From Phoronis australis (taxonomy: Eukaryota > Phoronida > Phoronidae), in the NCBI GenBank assembly GCA_002633005.1, contig NMRA01000011.1, positions 1,552,093 to 1,612,092 on the forward strand: 60,000 nucleotides of DNA, read 5' to 3'. Shown one piece after another: positions 12,171 through 26,300 of this stretch. The notes beneath the pieces were generated by a model that saw nothing but the letters and a program-made list of their open reading frames with translations, did not search any database and was not told the origin of the DNA. Made by a program: the position numbers and the translations under genes. Positions within the stretch are counted from its first letter, which is position 1; each line of letters starts with the position of its first letter.

Positions 12171-15100
12171 ACCCCAACCAATAACGCCCAAAAGCTCATT
12201 CATGTATGTTCGCATTTAGGCTTAAAATTCCGAAATCTTATGTGCTACAATTTTACTTTGTATTCGTTTAATATTGCAATTTGTTTGTAGTCCATGAGAT
12301 TCTTAAACGCATTTGGGAGAGCGTGGGTGCGATTACTAGACTGGCTGTGTTAAAGCGAACTGATCAGCTGACTGCGTTCTCTGAACACAGGCAAAGTTGT
12401 GGCTTGCAGTTGTCAAAGGAATGATGCTGAGGCGAGGGTTGTAATGATCGAAGATGACGATGGTGATGAGGGTGAACTGGAGAACGACGACGGCGACGAC
12501 GACTGTAACGTTGGACAGAATATATAATTGAGAGAATACATGTACAAAATAAAGCAATTAATTTACACTCAAATTGCTTGATCGAAGATTTCCCACTTTA
12601 GACCCGACAAAAACAGATTGGAGATGACGTCATCAACAAGATCTCAATCTTTCAGTTTGTGCATGTATACTGTGATTCTGTAATGTGAATGTACGTAGCT
12701 AGTCCGTTTTTGGTGAAACGAAAAACAGTGTGAGAGAAACAAATTTAAAAAAAATACTGCTATCGAGTTTGCCCTGAAATATTTTCGTTAAAAATGTCAC
12801 ACTGTGTTGGACTTTATGTTTAGGCTATTGGTACAGCTGCTGTACTTACATGAAACTAAAGTTCATATTTTCATCAAAATTAAACTTCATATTATAGTCC
12901 CATTCATATTGGTAAGTACCCTCATACCTTGTCCATCCATGTATTTACTGGGGTGTTGAATAAACATCAGCATCAACGTGCAAAAATGTACAACCAAGCA
13001 ATTCGAGGGTCGTTGACTGGCTGCATTCGTTTCTAAAACTAGGTCATTAATACTCATCGGAATCGATGATCGACGTTAATGAATATTAGCCTACATTCGA
13101 GTGAAGTCTCGTCAATTGGGTCATCCTGATATATATGTACATATAGAGAGATAAACATACACTTGTAGAAATATCAGGAATCGCGAAACCCGTAGTCTAT
13201 AAGCAGTCAGAATGCTGAAGTTTTTTCTGGCTAAGCTATGGCACTGATGTGTGCAGTTGAAAGCAAATTGGCAGATGTAGAAAACTAAGGACACATGGAT
13301 CATTGCGCAGTGGGGTCACATACATTTGCCGACACGTAACGGAAAACTTTGCCTCAGGCTTCGAAGACCAAGTTGCGGTAAAGTCGAATAAATTATATTA
13401 CCAAAGGTCTTGAAAGAATTAGTGAACGGTTTCCGGGCCAGCCAAAGTGCACCGACTATTCAACATAGTCAACTTTTTTACATTTGGACACAAACATGCT
13501 GTAGGTGTAAATAATGTTTCACACCGTGCATGATAAACACCTGAAGTCCACTCTATTTCAACTCAGTTGAAGACAATAAGAAACAGAGTACCGACCTTTC
13601 TGAGACCTGAGGAACATGACATTTGATTTAGCAATGAACCATCAAACTGTGCAATGACTGGGTATTCGCAGGGTGCTGTCATGGTAATATGAGTACGAAA
13701 ATAGTAAAAGGACACTGAGCTTGTCTTACGCGCAGAAGTCAGCCATTAAAACAGCTGCTTCATTCGCTGTCGTTTGCTTCTGGATGGAGAAGCACGCAGA
13801 AAAGGTTCCTCAAATTTAGGAAACGGTGCCACGTTTTTTTCTTACCGTTTGTGTAGATTTTGTCTTTAAGCTAATTCAATACAAATCATTAAATCCAATT
13901 TCTCGCTAAATCACATTAAGCAAACCCGTATCATACCCATGCGGGTCATGACATCTAACAAATATATAAGGCGCTCCGTATTTTAAGGCGTACACAATGT
14001 TGACCAGACTAAGTGTTCAGAGCTTCGGTCTTTATATTGGGTTCGCCGCCTGCTAGGACATTTCAGTCTTTAGGCTGTTTGCTTCGGAGCCTTCATAATT
14101 GTTTGTGAATTCGACAGCAAAAACCTTTGTGAAAATCAATGTATCAAACCAAAAGGTTCCACATGCTACCCGGCTAAAACAGAAATCAAACGGTCATGTT
14201 TCGTTACCAAGCAAAAATTGCCTCGAATATTTCCATAGCATTACAGAAATGATATCTGCTAATTCTTGGCCACGAACAACAGCAAAATGCATCAGGTAAT
14301 AGAGTCATCCAAGCGTCTCCCAACTGGGCTGCTTTGTATCAACGGCAAGTGAGCGTTCAGTTCCTTTGGTCGATAGAAACGAAAATAGTTCCAGTACCAT
14401 GCACGACAAGTAAAGCTTAGAGACTTGCTTCTTGCAATTATTCAATCCGTTTGGCAATATTAAGTTGAGATCGTACGCTATAGAAAGTCACTTCAATTAA
14501 TTTACAAAGCAGCTCGTGACTCTTAAAAGAACCACCTTTGGGAAGTCAGAACAACAAAGTTTTCGAAAAAATGCTCTGTCCTTTAAAAGTTTTGTCTAGC
14601 GTACAAAAGTCGAGTTACTCGTGAAATTACGAGATCAAGCGGGTTGATGAAGATGTCTAGGAGTTAATAGTAAATTATAGAGCGCCAAATCAGTCCTACG
14701 ATGCGTCGATGAACTGAACCTCGGTGCATGCGTGCGATGGGCATTAGCAAGCAATAGATTCAGTTTTTAATAGATGTTCATGCACAAAGCAATACACACG
14801 CCCCTCAAATGTCCATTTCAGGCAACGATCATCAATCAATTTCCAACAGGTCGACACTATCAACTGACAATGTTAGCGATTATACGCTATCAGTGAATAT
14901 TGAATAGTTCCTTGTAGGATTTAAGCGATTCCAATCTTTTCCGACTCGTGGTTCGTCACAAAAGAAAGTCAGGTAATGTGTGAACTAAGGCTCGCCCCCG
15001 ACAAACGTTACCGAAAGATCACCTCAACAATACACTCTGTTCACCGTTGATGCCGGTCGGTAACATATTCTGCACTGCTGTTTGTTCGTAGTACATGCTC

Positions 15101-15387
15101 AACATTCAATACTGGCAAAATATCAAACAAACTGCATTTTACACATTCTTCGCACATTTTAGATAGTTGAAATGAACTGCAATAGGCTATACCAGTCAAG
15201 AAGGTTCCAAATAACGAAAATGTTACTGTCATGCAGCAAACAGTATTAGGTACATGTAGCACGTCTTCAGTCGACTGCGTCCTCGGCGAGAAACGACGTT
15301 ATCGATCATGCCAAGATTTGTGATCGCACGTGCAGTTTTGCCCAGCACCCCCCGCCCCCTCTTGAGTTACACTTTGTTGTACGTGAG
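12171..15387. other. Non-coding stretch
   Basis: There is a cryptic GAC/GAT-rich patch at about 12440-12500 (simple-sequence-like), and otherwise no gene or repeat that I can support. Confidence 0.5.
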
Positions 15388-15569
15388 CAGTGGCGGATTT
15401 AGGGGGACGGGCCAGATAGCATTTGGCAGTTAGGGTGCGAATTGCTGACTAGCATGAATTCGCGCGCAACCAGTGGGGCTCGGGGGGGGGGGGNNNNNNN
15501 NNNNNNNNNNNNNNNNNNNNNNNCCCCCCCCCCCCCTACATGTAACTCGAAATCCTGGATCCGCCCCTG
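15388..15569. mobile_element. hAT-like MITE interrupted by a 30-N gap
   Basis: The left end starts CAGTGGCGGATTTAGG and the right end finishes CCTGGATCCGCCCCTG, which are imperfect inverted repeats of the CAG[GT]GGCGGAT type seen at ends of many hAT transposons. A 5-bp direct repeat GTGAG flanks it (15383-15387 and 15570-15574), but a full 8-bp hAT target duplication is not evident. The 30 Ns (15494-15523) lie between runs of 13 G and 13 C. The gap probably reflects sequencing failure in a GC foldback. Confidence 0.6.
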
Positions 15570-16779
15570 GTGAGTGGTTCCAAAACACTTCAAAATACAC
15601 TTGAAATAAGTCATGTTTTAATCAAGCGGTGGGAAGTTTGTTACCCGCTCTCGTGGAGCCGCTGGAAGGTGATCATGAGTGTTTCCAGATCTGAAGAAGT
15701 TTGTTGCGTAATACCACTGTATTTGGATTTGTCATTGTAGCACTTGCAACTTCATTTTAAGGAAGCCTTGTTGCAGTTTTCAAGCGAATTCAGTTAATAA
15801 TACGCGATTAGGTTGCTAATCAATCAGCCAGATTGGCTTTCCAGCTCACATCTTAGCACGTGAAAGTGCCTCCCACGCGACAAAAACAGAAGAAAGACCG
15901 CAAAACAGAACAAATCGAAAAAGCGACATGCGGAATAATATCCTCCAATGCATGAGAAAAACACCTACCTTGTAATCTGATTTCGCCGATGTCTAACGCC
16001 CGGGCATTCAATATTGTCCAACCAAACGACAGTGCGGCAGAGACTGACGACTCAAGTCTGCTACAAAACGTGTCTGCATATTAAATTTAGATGTGTATTG
16101 TGGTAGGTGGTTAGAATGTGTCAAAAGACCAATCAGGTCATGATCGTGACTTGACGTCAGAAACCCATTATTTCAATACGGTGCCTCACCGGAATATACT
16201 TCATTCATAAACTACGGTCGCGTGCGAAGCTGAGATGATTGACAAGTGGGCGTACCTAAACAAGGAGCTGCTGGTCAAACACCAGTAATCAGCTGAGTAT
16301 ACACTCGTTCTAATAATTCGAACGAGTCGACTAATAATTGCAACGACGTTAATTCTACCAAGTTAAACATGACAAGCAACGTCTCTATCCGCACACCATA
16401 TATTTAAGATACATGACATTTACCATGACGTGACAATGTAGTGAAATGAAGCTTGCAGCGATCAAAGTTTTAGAATGTTTATGATGCCACAATAGACTAT
16501 CTGGAGACGACTTTACCATGGATATGAGCAGTAAATTTCAGACAAATTTCCGATCAAGAATTCAAAGTGAAGAGGTATGATTGCTACAGAGGTCTTGATG
16601 CCTCCAATGACAGTTATATTGCAAATTCAGGCAAGGCACAGAAACAACAGTCAATCACGGTCATGTGTTAACCAAACACAGCATACATGTAGTTGGTTCT
16701 GGTCTGTACCCCGCTCATTGAATAAATTAATAACAAAACAACCGGCTTGAGATTCAACTTACCACGCACCTGGGACAGC
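15570..16779. other. Non-coding stretch
   Basis: No gene, RNA or repeat recognised. Confidence 0.5.
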
Positions 16780-16872
16780 CGCCCGTTCAGTAACGCTGAG
16801 GACCTCGCTAAAAAGCAAGACTTCGCGAGATTACGTGAGATATTGCTGCGCATTTTAAATGAGAGCACGTGA
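16780..16872 (+). repeat. Dispersed repeat, copy 1 of 2
   Basis: The segment from 'ttcagtaacgctgaggacc' through 'aaatgagagcacgtg' matches 18825-18914 in the same orientation. Shared blocks include GACTTCGC, ATTAC-TGAGATAT and AAATGAGAGCACGTG. The phrase 'cccgttcagtaacg' also recurs at 37204-37217 between two tandem repeat units. Family unknown. Confidence 0.55.
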
Positions 16873-16949
16873 CTTTGACTAGGTTTTGGCTAGGTCCTAG
16901 CGTAGGTCCTAGCGTCTACTGAACGCACGCCTGGTTTCTGGCTAAAGTT

Positions 16950-17650
16950 TCCGGCCGATTTTCTCAACTCCGACCGAATCCACCAGATGTCGCACAGCTG
17001 GCTAAACACTATCTTCCATTACAATAATTGTCTTTCAATTAGATGTTGATGTCCGATGGGTAACGGCCACATGTTTACATTCTCAATACCCAACTACACT
17101 TAATGTGCAGCGCTGAGCGACACCTATCCAAATAGGAAGTCAATACTGCCAAGAACTTGACAATGTTATACTGAAGCCCTGTTGCATGGGTGCCACTATC
17201 AACAATCAAAAACGAAAAAACGGAACAACTGTATTGAAAACCGAGGGAAATCGGGACATTTAGGTCTAAGCCAAATCGTAAGGGTGAAACAAAGACGTAC
17301 CAACAGCGTTTTTAGTCGAATGGGAGATGTTACACCCCAAAATGCCCGACATCGTTTTTTGTTGTTTTTATAGTTGACTGGGAAATTGCGGATGCAGCGA
17401 AAACCAAAAAACGCCCCGTTTTTTTCTTTTTAATCGAGAGAAGATTATGGCTATGTCGCGTGGCATTTAAATAGTATATGACAAGTGTGTCAAAAAGCGG
17501 GACATTTCGATGGTGTGGCGCAATGGCGGAAAACAAGTAGGACAGTCCGCGAAGAGCGGGTCTATTGGCAATTACACTTCACGCTGACAGCAATACGAAG
17601 TACTAATTTGGGTTCTTTTACAAAGAAAACTTTTCATATTTTAAAATTTG
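16950..17650. other. Non-coding stretch
   Basis: Only short overlapping frames occur, without recognisable features. A single N at 17651 separates this from the following microsatellite. Confidence 0.5.
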
Positions 17651-17651
17651 N

Positions 17652-17744
17652 CACACACACACACACAAGCACGTGGAAGGCACACCACATACATTCACAA
17701 ACACACACACACACACGCGCGCGCGCGCGCGCGCACGCACACAC
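17652..17744. repeat. (CA)n / (CG)n microsatellite
   Basis: CA dinucleotide runs interrupted by a short unique segment pass into an alternating CG tract. Alternating purine-pyrimidine DNA of this kind can adopt a left-handed (Z) form. The apparent His/Ala/Arg-rich frame across it is low complexity. Confidence 0.9.
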
Positions 17745-17749
17745 TTAGC

Positions 17750-18824
17750 TAAGTAATTATGAGTAACTTTCCAAAGTTACCTAACCACACCAGTTTTTAG
17801 GGCCTAAAAATCATATAGGCCAACTCTCGCTGCAAGTCTCGTGGTCGCAAGCTCTAATAGAATGCATAGGTCACGTGCTGGAGTTGGCATTCCAGGGCTA
17901 GAGTTCTATGATTTTATTTAGAATGTACTTGTCAGGTTTTGGCAAACTGTCTACTTCTCACACTGTAGATGGGCAAAACTTAATTTATGCTTTTCGAAAC
18001 AGTCAACATCAGCTATCCTAAAAAGTGCAAAGTATGGACGGAAGTCATAATCTCCACTTGAAGGAGCCTTACACTGAAGCTTAGACTCATGCACATATAT
18101 GGGAAAGTGGGATTTTTTATCATTTGAAAAACACATCATACTTCAGACATAAGTATATGGTCCCGAATGCGGGCATATACTGTTGCTTCCGGTTGAGACA
18201 CTTTTTTGTGAACGGAGTTGACTTTTCTTAATCCACTATAATCGAGGCAGTGCAGGTACGTGTAGAGTCAGCGTTCGATCATTAATCACTTAGCACAGAC
18301 AAAGTCCGAAAATAATAATATTTTTCGCATTGTTCGAAAGGCTTCCTTGCCTACTTCCTCGAAAATTTACGACACCATAATTTGGAAGTAGATCAAGCCT
18401 GTTCATTCATTGCACAATTACTGGCTTCAGACGAATGAACTTTTAGAGTTCAAAGACGATTGAGACGGGGTTTTTTAAATAGTTTCATTTGACACATGTC
18501 TTAGTTTAAGTTATACTGTATAATACGAAACAAATTAAATACGTTCTCACTAAAGCAATAGACCCTCACAATGGGTTTTCACAACAGTAGAATACAAAAT
18601 GTAAACATAATTTCAAGTTCAATTTGATCCAAGAAAAAACTAGACAACTGACCTGCCAACCAGTACAAGGCCCTAAATAAAACTTTGCATTGTATAACAG
18701 AGGAAAGACAGTTTTCCTCGTCTCTGGTTGTGATGGCTACCAAATATCGAGACCACCAAACAAATCGAAAGGAATATATTAATATAGTCCGCTTGCAGGG
18801 TACTTGCTTCATATTTGGTTAGAG
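17750..18824. other. Non-coding stretch
   Basis: No gene or recognisable repeat seen. Confidence 0.5.
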
Positions 18825-18914
18825 TTCAGTAGCGCTAGGACCTACATGTTGGTTAGGAGACTTCGCAAAATTACATGAGATATAAGTATTATTTTACATA
18901 AATGAGAGCACGTG
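18825..18914 (+). repeat. Dispersed repeat, copy 2 of 2
   Basis: Same family and orientation as 16780-16872. It begins 'ttcagtagcgctaggacc' and ends 'aaatgagagcacgtg'. The middle is expanded by a few A/T bases. Confidence 0.55.
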
Positions 18915-21900
18915 GATTGGGCTTGATTTTTTATCCGCGAGACACCTACTGTCGGGATAGTTGTTGATCGGAACTATCCGTTGACTGGCAAGTTTACTTA
19001 CAGTTTTATGTTCTGTATCCCCGCTGCACAACAGTTGTTTATTGAAAGCCGGTATTTGCCTACTTTTCAAATTATATATACCTGAGCCTACACTGACAAA
19101 GGTCATAATAAAACTGCCAGAGCGATAGCAATTGCTTACAAAAATTCGTCGTTGATGGTGTTTTTGTGCTTCTTGAGACTATCAGGGAACAGTGTGACCC
19201 TTTTAGATTCTGGTTGTATTTCCACATGTAAAAAGGAATATATGTGAATGGCTGGTAGCAAAGTTTCAATTTGTCATCATAGGTCAACACATCACCAGTT
19301 GCCATTGGTTAAAACATGAAAGGTATTTGATGGCACATATTTTAGAAAACAAAACCAGATATGAAGAGAAAATCAATGATAATCCATATACATTATGTAT
19401 TACTGAACCGTGCTGGTTATTATCACGGTACTGAGAAATTCTGTAATGGGGATGTGACCAGCAGCAATTTTCTGCTTGAATCTCTCTACTTCAAAGCTTT
19501 TTGTGTGATTTACAAGCGAAAAAACGTAAAACACTCATTTTATGTTTACATTAAACGCGACGCCTAGCCGAGTCTCATTCATTAGTCTCTCTGTCCAAGT
19601 TTGTGACAGGGCCTATGCGGGTTATAGCCGCTTTTATCACAATGACCCTTAACCAAGTGCTCGCAATCGATCAGCAAATTGAATTTATGCCGTGATCAAA
19701 TTTCGCCGTTATAACTGCTATGATTTCTATGCATATTAATGCAATTAGATGTAAGACTATTGCGATATAGAAATTGGTTGGCGGACGTGTTGTCATAACC
19801 AACACCATGAGATTCTAAAGAATCAACAATGATTAAGGATTTCTAGGGTTTTTAGGTTTTTACAGTGATTTAGTATTAAATATAATAGTCTCACACTTGC
19901 TGCATTTCGTTAACTGCAGTTTTGAGAATGCCAACACAACTTATATTGCGGTTATGGAATAATTTGCGTGGTATTGAAAAAAGTTGGTCATATAAAAATA
20001 CTGGCGTCAGATGTGTACATAGGAGCACAACGGTCACGTGCCTCGCAGCAAACAACTTGTCTGTGACTAAGCCTCTTTCGCACAAACGACTTTTCTCCGA
20101 ATTTAAGGCAGAACACTTATGATGAACGTATTACAAGTATTGTTCATGAGCAACGAAATCATGTGTTACGGTTGTCCGCACTTTGGTTTTGAAATTTGAT
20201 CTCACCAACAGATAAAGCCGTTACAGGTACATGGAAAATGCGGGAAGACCTGGGAAGTCATTCCATCATATTCCGTGGAAAGGGACATTTGTGTCCCTCG
20301 CAACGGCAATTGAATGGCAATGATAATTTGACTCTATATCTGGAACTGGATGGATCATAACCTCCATCAACTTCATGTCTTAGGTATGCATGCTCTTCTA
20401 CTATTACATCATTCAACAAGAAGTCGCACTAAGTGCTCCCGCTATGTCCATCAATAACAAACTCAGTTTGAAAAAATTCACAATGCCATATTCAGTAACG
20501 TACTGAATGATGAAAAATGAAACTTGTACTCTGAGATTTGAAATCCTCAGCTTCCGAGTTTTTTTTTGTTGATATCCGCTCAGTACTAATATTGCAGGAT
20601 TCATCAAATAGTGTTAAAAATTTAAAAACGTTTAGGTTATAAAAATAAAGTGTTACTTGCTATTACTATTGTTACAGTGATCTTTGTTATTTGATTATGG
20701 CTCAAATTTCTTGCCACAAAATGAATTGTCGTAACTAAATCACACTTTTTGCATTCTGCATATTTTGATTTTGTCCTGCTATAAGAATGTGTTTCCGAGA
20801 TCTCCTCCATTTTATTCCAACCCAAATACATTTTTGTCATTGAAGTAAGGTTCGACACAGTTTGGCGAAAAGACGTAAAACAAAGGATTTACAACGTTGG
20901 CTAGCTTCTGCCCTGGAATTTCAAGTCAAAGATTATTTGGTTAAGTTACATAGACCAGGAGTTCGTTTCACTGCCGAGAAATATTTTATAGAAATGAACT
21001 AATTAACTAGCAGTTTATGTGTGTATGCTCAGAGACTTTGGGCTTCGCTAAAGTGAGATTAAATTATTTATCAGAAATAGTTGTGTAGAGGTTAAGACAA
21101 AAATTCTATCTTAGTCTTTATTCCCGTTTCAAGAAAGAGATTGGGTAGTACTTGAGCTTTAAAAATTTTGGCAAAATCGACGTCATCCACCTTGCAAGAA
21201 AACGGTGCTTTCATTTTCCTAATGACTGTGTTCGGACAACAGCTCGATCCTGAGGGAATACTCGCTGAAAACATGCAGTGGCAGAGCCCTGGTTTCTGGA
21301 CCACGTGAACGTCGACCGCATTGTAGATTCAGGCTAGATTTTTTTCTGGTGGCGAGACTGTTACTGTACTCTACCCAGGTCTATATATGTTGCAGCGATG
21401 ATCCAAAAATACATTTCGTGTCGCGGTGTTGTGGAAATTACGCTTTAGAGATTCCTTTCGATTCTCACTCCACTGAAGTCTCACCATGAAGGAGATCTCA
21501 GTGATAATGGACAAGTTGTCGTTGAACACATTTTTAAAATGTCAATACTCAAATAATAATTTGCCTTTGGCTATTGCAATCCCCACTTGTCGAATTCAAC
21601 CCTCTTCTATACCAAAAACTCACACTTAAAGATTGACCTAGGACGGCTAACACCGCGCTTTATGGTCCCCACCTGGCTTTTTAATTCTTTTGATGTCAGC
21701 ATTGAACTTCGCGTAGCTGTGGCAGTGAAATGTTATTGATATCACAATGAATAATGGCGAACAACCACAACAAAATGGCACCTCCGGTTTGAAGAATTGT
21801 GGTTTTTGAATTTAAATTTCTATTACAAAGTGATCAAATGCCTTTAACATTACGTAAAATTTGCCAAATCTACCAATGACGTCATCAAAAAGGTGCATTT

Positions 21901-23243
21901 GATGTATTCATTCAAGAAGAAAATGACCAATCATGATGCGTAAGGTTTTTTCGTCAACAGTTGAGTGCTATATATCAGCAGTTCTCCAGAGTTACATTGG
22001 TCCTTAGTTGATACCCGGGATTACCCCCCAGAAAGTGCCAAAATGAAACGTAATGAAAAGCGCTTTGAAAATTTCTTAATGTGTATCCAATTTCAGTAGC
22101 TGTAAAATGTTACAGTCAATTTTATTAACTATTTGAAGAGTAACTTTGAACCATGAGGAAATCGATTTATTTTCATACACAGAAAGAATCAAGGAAAATT
22201 CGACCCCCCAGTAACCAGCAGCTGACAAAGTTCATTTGCATTTTTTCAAGTCCTACGGACAAGCACTATTTATTCACGGACAAAGTGAAACGTGAAATTG
22301 TCTTTGATCGGAAGTAGTTCACGTGCTCTTAAACTTTACTGAACATGACGTGTGCAGATTCTAGCTTCGTCAGAGCCTTCTCATAATCTTAGAATGAAAC
22401 ACGTTCTTGTATAAGCATGCCCTATGAAAGCTGCTTAATATCTACACGTTTTTGCATAGGCGTAAAATATAATAGCTGCCCAACATCCTTAATTTACAAA
22501 AGCGTAGAATAAGTACTAAATGCATGACAACACAATTTACATATATTCCAAGATATTCGAACCCCTCGTCGCTAGACGAGAGAAATGTTAGATTACTGAC
22601 TCTAAAACGTTTGGAATTAACAGGTTTGAATATTTAAAACATGCAGACACCTATATCGCACCTTTTAATGCATTTTCGGGTCAGTTGTTGTATATTTCTC
22701 ACCTGTGACGACAGATGTGTCCAATCGAAGATCCGGAATCAATGTAAATGATGTATATATTTATGTATGCTCATTTTTGCAAAGAGTACTGAGAAATCCT
22801 TGCAGTGTGAACTTATTCAAGAGTGTGTGTTATTCCCAACTTACAGTAGGAGAGAACTGGGGATTTTGGAAGCGGAAAAAGTTATTGTACTCTTCAATAT
22901 TACTTGCATTAAAGACAATTTGTTGCGCACAAACATCTTAATTGGAAATAAAGAGAACTGTGAAGACACAAAGCACATACTTTTCTGAGCTTTAAGCAAC
23001 GATGCACAAAATGTACACGCTAAGACATATCGGAAAACAGACTTGTTCAAAATTGACATTCTAGTACACATATGAAATATAGCGGTCCACGGGAGGCGGG
23101 GGAAACCGATCGGAAATAGGGGGAACTAAAGGAGGCGACCACACGGGCCAAGTATTGACAGGCAGGATGAACCAAATTTCACTTTGGACCCAAACAAGCT
23201 TAATTCGGACAAGTCTAAAGATATTCCATCTATAGATTCAAAT
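18915..23243. other. Non-coding stretch
   Basis: All open frames are under 80 codons and none has a recognisable motif. I see no tRNA-like or hairpin structure and no repeat shared with the rest of the window beyond the short phrase noted at about 20849. Confidence 0.5.
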
Positions 23244-23312
23244 ACAGCAGCGGCGGCAGCAGCGGCAAATTCAGCAGCAGCGGCGGTAGCGTGGCGGCAG
23301 CAGCAGTTGTAA
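23244..23312. repeat. (GCA/GCG)n cryptic trinucleotide repeat
   Basis: Interrupted runs of GCAGCGGCG-type triplets on the plus strand. There is no supporting coding context. Confidence 0.85.
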
Positions 23313-26300
23313 CAGTATTAGTCAGTATTCATAGCAATGGTGAAATCAGTAGAAGTGGTAGTTCACATCTAATTTGGACAAGGTGGTATTTGAAATTGAA
23401 CATTGTTCAATTCGAAAACATATTATATTTTATTTCATTGAGTGTGTCCTGATTTGACAAAAACGAGTATTGTTATTCGGAATAATGCACAATTAAAATA
23501 AATTTTGTCTACGTTGGCAGCAAGTTTAGTAGTGTTTAATACGACTTGCTTAAATACAATAAAACACAAATGCAATGAAATCATGAATACAAAAACTGAT
23601 ATTGATGCTTTGTTTCTCCTTTTTCTGAAATGGGAACCGACCAACTTCAAAGCGGTAATGACAATCACACGCAACCCTCGCCAACACGGCCCCCTATTAA
23701 ACTCATGACATGGCAATAACTGCGAGAAACGAGCAAAAAATAGTCATTTTGGAAATCCAACTTCTAAGAAATAATATTTTGATAGTTTATAAACCCCTCA
23801 CGAAACTAATTGACTTTGAATTTTTATTTCAATTAGTCCAACACGCCAATGTTAAACTGTGGTTCGTCAATAAGACAACCTAACGCGCGTTGCGATTTTT
23901 CTTGCACAGTAAGGGAGGAATTACGAATTCAGCAGGCTCAACATTACTATGCTAAGCAATCACTGAAATGTCAAAATTACCCGCAGCTATCATGTCTGGA
24001 TGAATGCGCATGGCGGATCAGTATCTAGGGAAAAAATTAAAGGTGACATTACAACTAACCCCCATTTAGTGCGTATTCCAGACGATACCGGTTTTCATAG
24101 GCCTAGTCTGATACCAATCATTCTTTTGTTAATCGCCAGGCCTAGCCCTTGGTCCGATGTCACGACACAAACGCCAGTTACTATACCACGCTGAAAGTAT
24201 ACATTGTGGAGGCCTGGAAAGCGAACACTCGTCAAAAACAGATCGCGGCGAATCTTCTTCTCTTCTTCTTGGGGATGCTGATGTAAGATGTTATTGAAGT
24301 TGAATATTGCAAAGATTTTTAGAAAACATCACCGAGAAAACAGACGAAATATTAACTCTAATCCCGATGCAGTTTTCAAATTCCCCCCTCGCCCCATAAT
24401 TATTTATATGCACGCACGCGCTCAAAGAAGTCCGACTGGCTGCTGCATGAAATCACCATCGTTTGGTTTACAACAAAGGTGATAGGTCACATTTTCCATA
24501 TAAGGGAAATGTGATAAATGTGAAAACCAATGCAATTTGGTCGTTCTTCACGTTCTGTGCCGCTTCAATGTAAGCAATGTATCAACTTTCGTGAAATCAA
24601 AGGGGGATGGCGACATCGGTAAAATTGCCTTTGTTTCAAATTATACACAGTCCTTAAGATGCTCGTCCTGGCACCTAACCGGACTTATTCCTACAGGCAG
24701 TGCGAGGTCTCCTTATTTGTAAACGTCATATCTTGAAGGTGAATGAAAATATGGTGACTTTGATATGAGCTCGTGCACGCATATATAAGATTTGTGAGAG
24801 GGAAATTCGAAACTGGGTTCGGAAGAAGTTTTTCTTTTGTGTTTTACAAAACTGGCGAACTTTGATGAGCTCAGTGAAGAGACCTTCACCGATTGAAGTG
24901 AAAAAATTCTCGTACAGGTTATGAAGGCTTTGTTTCGAATTGTCTAAAATGTATTTAAACGATTTTCACGTTCAATTCCCAGTTAATAAGCAAGTTCAAT
25001 TCTTACACGATGAAAATAATAAAAAACTAGCATCCAGATAAATGCCCGGATGAATTGTTAACCTGAGGTCCATTGACAAAGTTTCTTTTTCACTAAACCG
25101 TTTTGGTTTATGATGACGTCAATAAGGGTAATAACGGTCACTTAAAAAGGTCCTGCAATATGAGAACCCGCTTTCTCCACTGAATAATGGGTGTCAAACT
25201 GGTTCTCAAAATCGGAGCCCCTATGACAGAAGAATTAATCTATAAAGTCGAATGGCACATGTGGGAGCCAGGCACGAACAATCTCTAGACAAATGTATGT
25301 TCATAAGTAAAGCTTAAATAATTTAGAAATTTTTCATTCTAATCATTATCAAACCCCCCACTCTGTCGCCCCAACTCGGCCCCATCATCGTCACACTCTC
25401 CTTCAGGGCCTATATAAACGCTTGTCAATCGCCTCCCAGTTCCCGCTTAGGCTACTGCGGTGCTATGCACAAGGATTCCGAAACACAACTGCGTATGCTC
25501 GTAATTTAGGTACTACCCTGCAAACACCTAGGTTGAGCAACATTAATCATTTTTGTTTAACCTCCAGGTAACTGAATTATTGCATGACTTCAACACTATT
25601 GTTTAACCAGGTCATCCCGACCAGTAGTCGTGTGTTTTGTTATTGGTATTGGGCGCATAACAACCAATTCGGGCTCCCTGCGAGGAAAAATCATGAAAAT
25701 GTCAACAAACCTCAACTTAATACCTTAACTATAATTTTCTCACGATGTAGGACTGATGATGTTTTCACGTCCCCCGGGGTTAGAGGCAAGAACACGAACA
25801 TCAAGGGTTGTGAAGCCATCCCTTTCAAATTTCTAAATGAAGCCGCTATTGAAGAATGGTGCAGCATGCTTTGGTAAAACAGCCTCTGGGTGATTTTGAC
25901 TTTTTAGTCTTAGGCGATCACGACTCACGCTTGTGTTTGTCACAGCCCGCGTGTCAATTTCTAATATCAAAGGCAAATTATACAGCCTTCACGCCAGAAT
26001 AGAGTACGACAGTACCGCCGCACGTCAGTAAATGATTAAATTAGCATTTATTAACTAAAATGTCCAGCGTTGATGCAAACATAAACAACTACTTCCTAGC
26101 GCAAACATGTTTTAAAATGGCTTCTCTTGATTAGGCTTACCTTAACTGGCAAAAGTAACAACTCTGAGAGCACACGTATTTTTACTCACTGCCTGGGGAA
26201 TCTATGCTTAATTAATGCATTTCATAACTTATACTTGAATAAGGGTTAGTTTTAACAAGCAGAATATCCAGTTTATTACTGTTTTCTGTAAATTACTTTG

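Noticed and set aside
12336-12557. Hydrophobic minus-strand frame with Val runs resembling a membrane segment
   Set aside because: The Val run comes from a cryptic GAC/GAT triplet patch; no supporting context.
17652-17744. CRISPR-like or coding interpretation of the regular repeats
   Set aside because: These are simple dinucleotide repeats in an animal genome; no spacer-repeat architecture.
25584-25877. 97-codon plus-strand frame
   Set aside because: No recognisable domain and no neighbouring exon candidates with matching phase.
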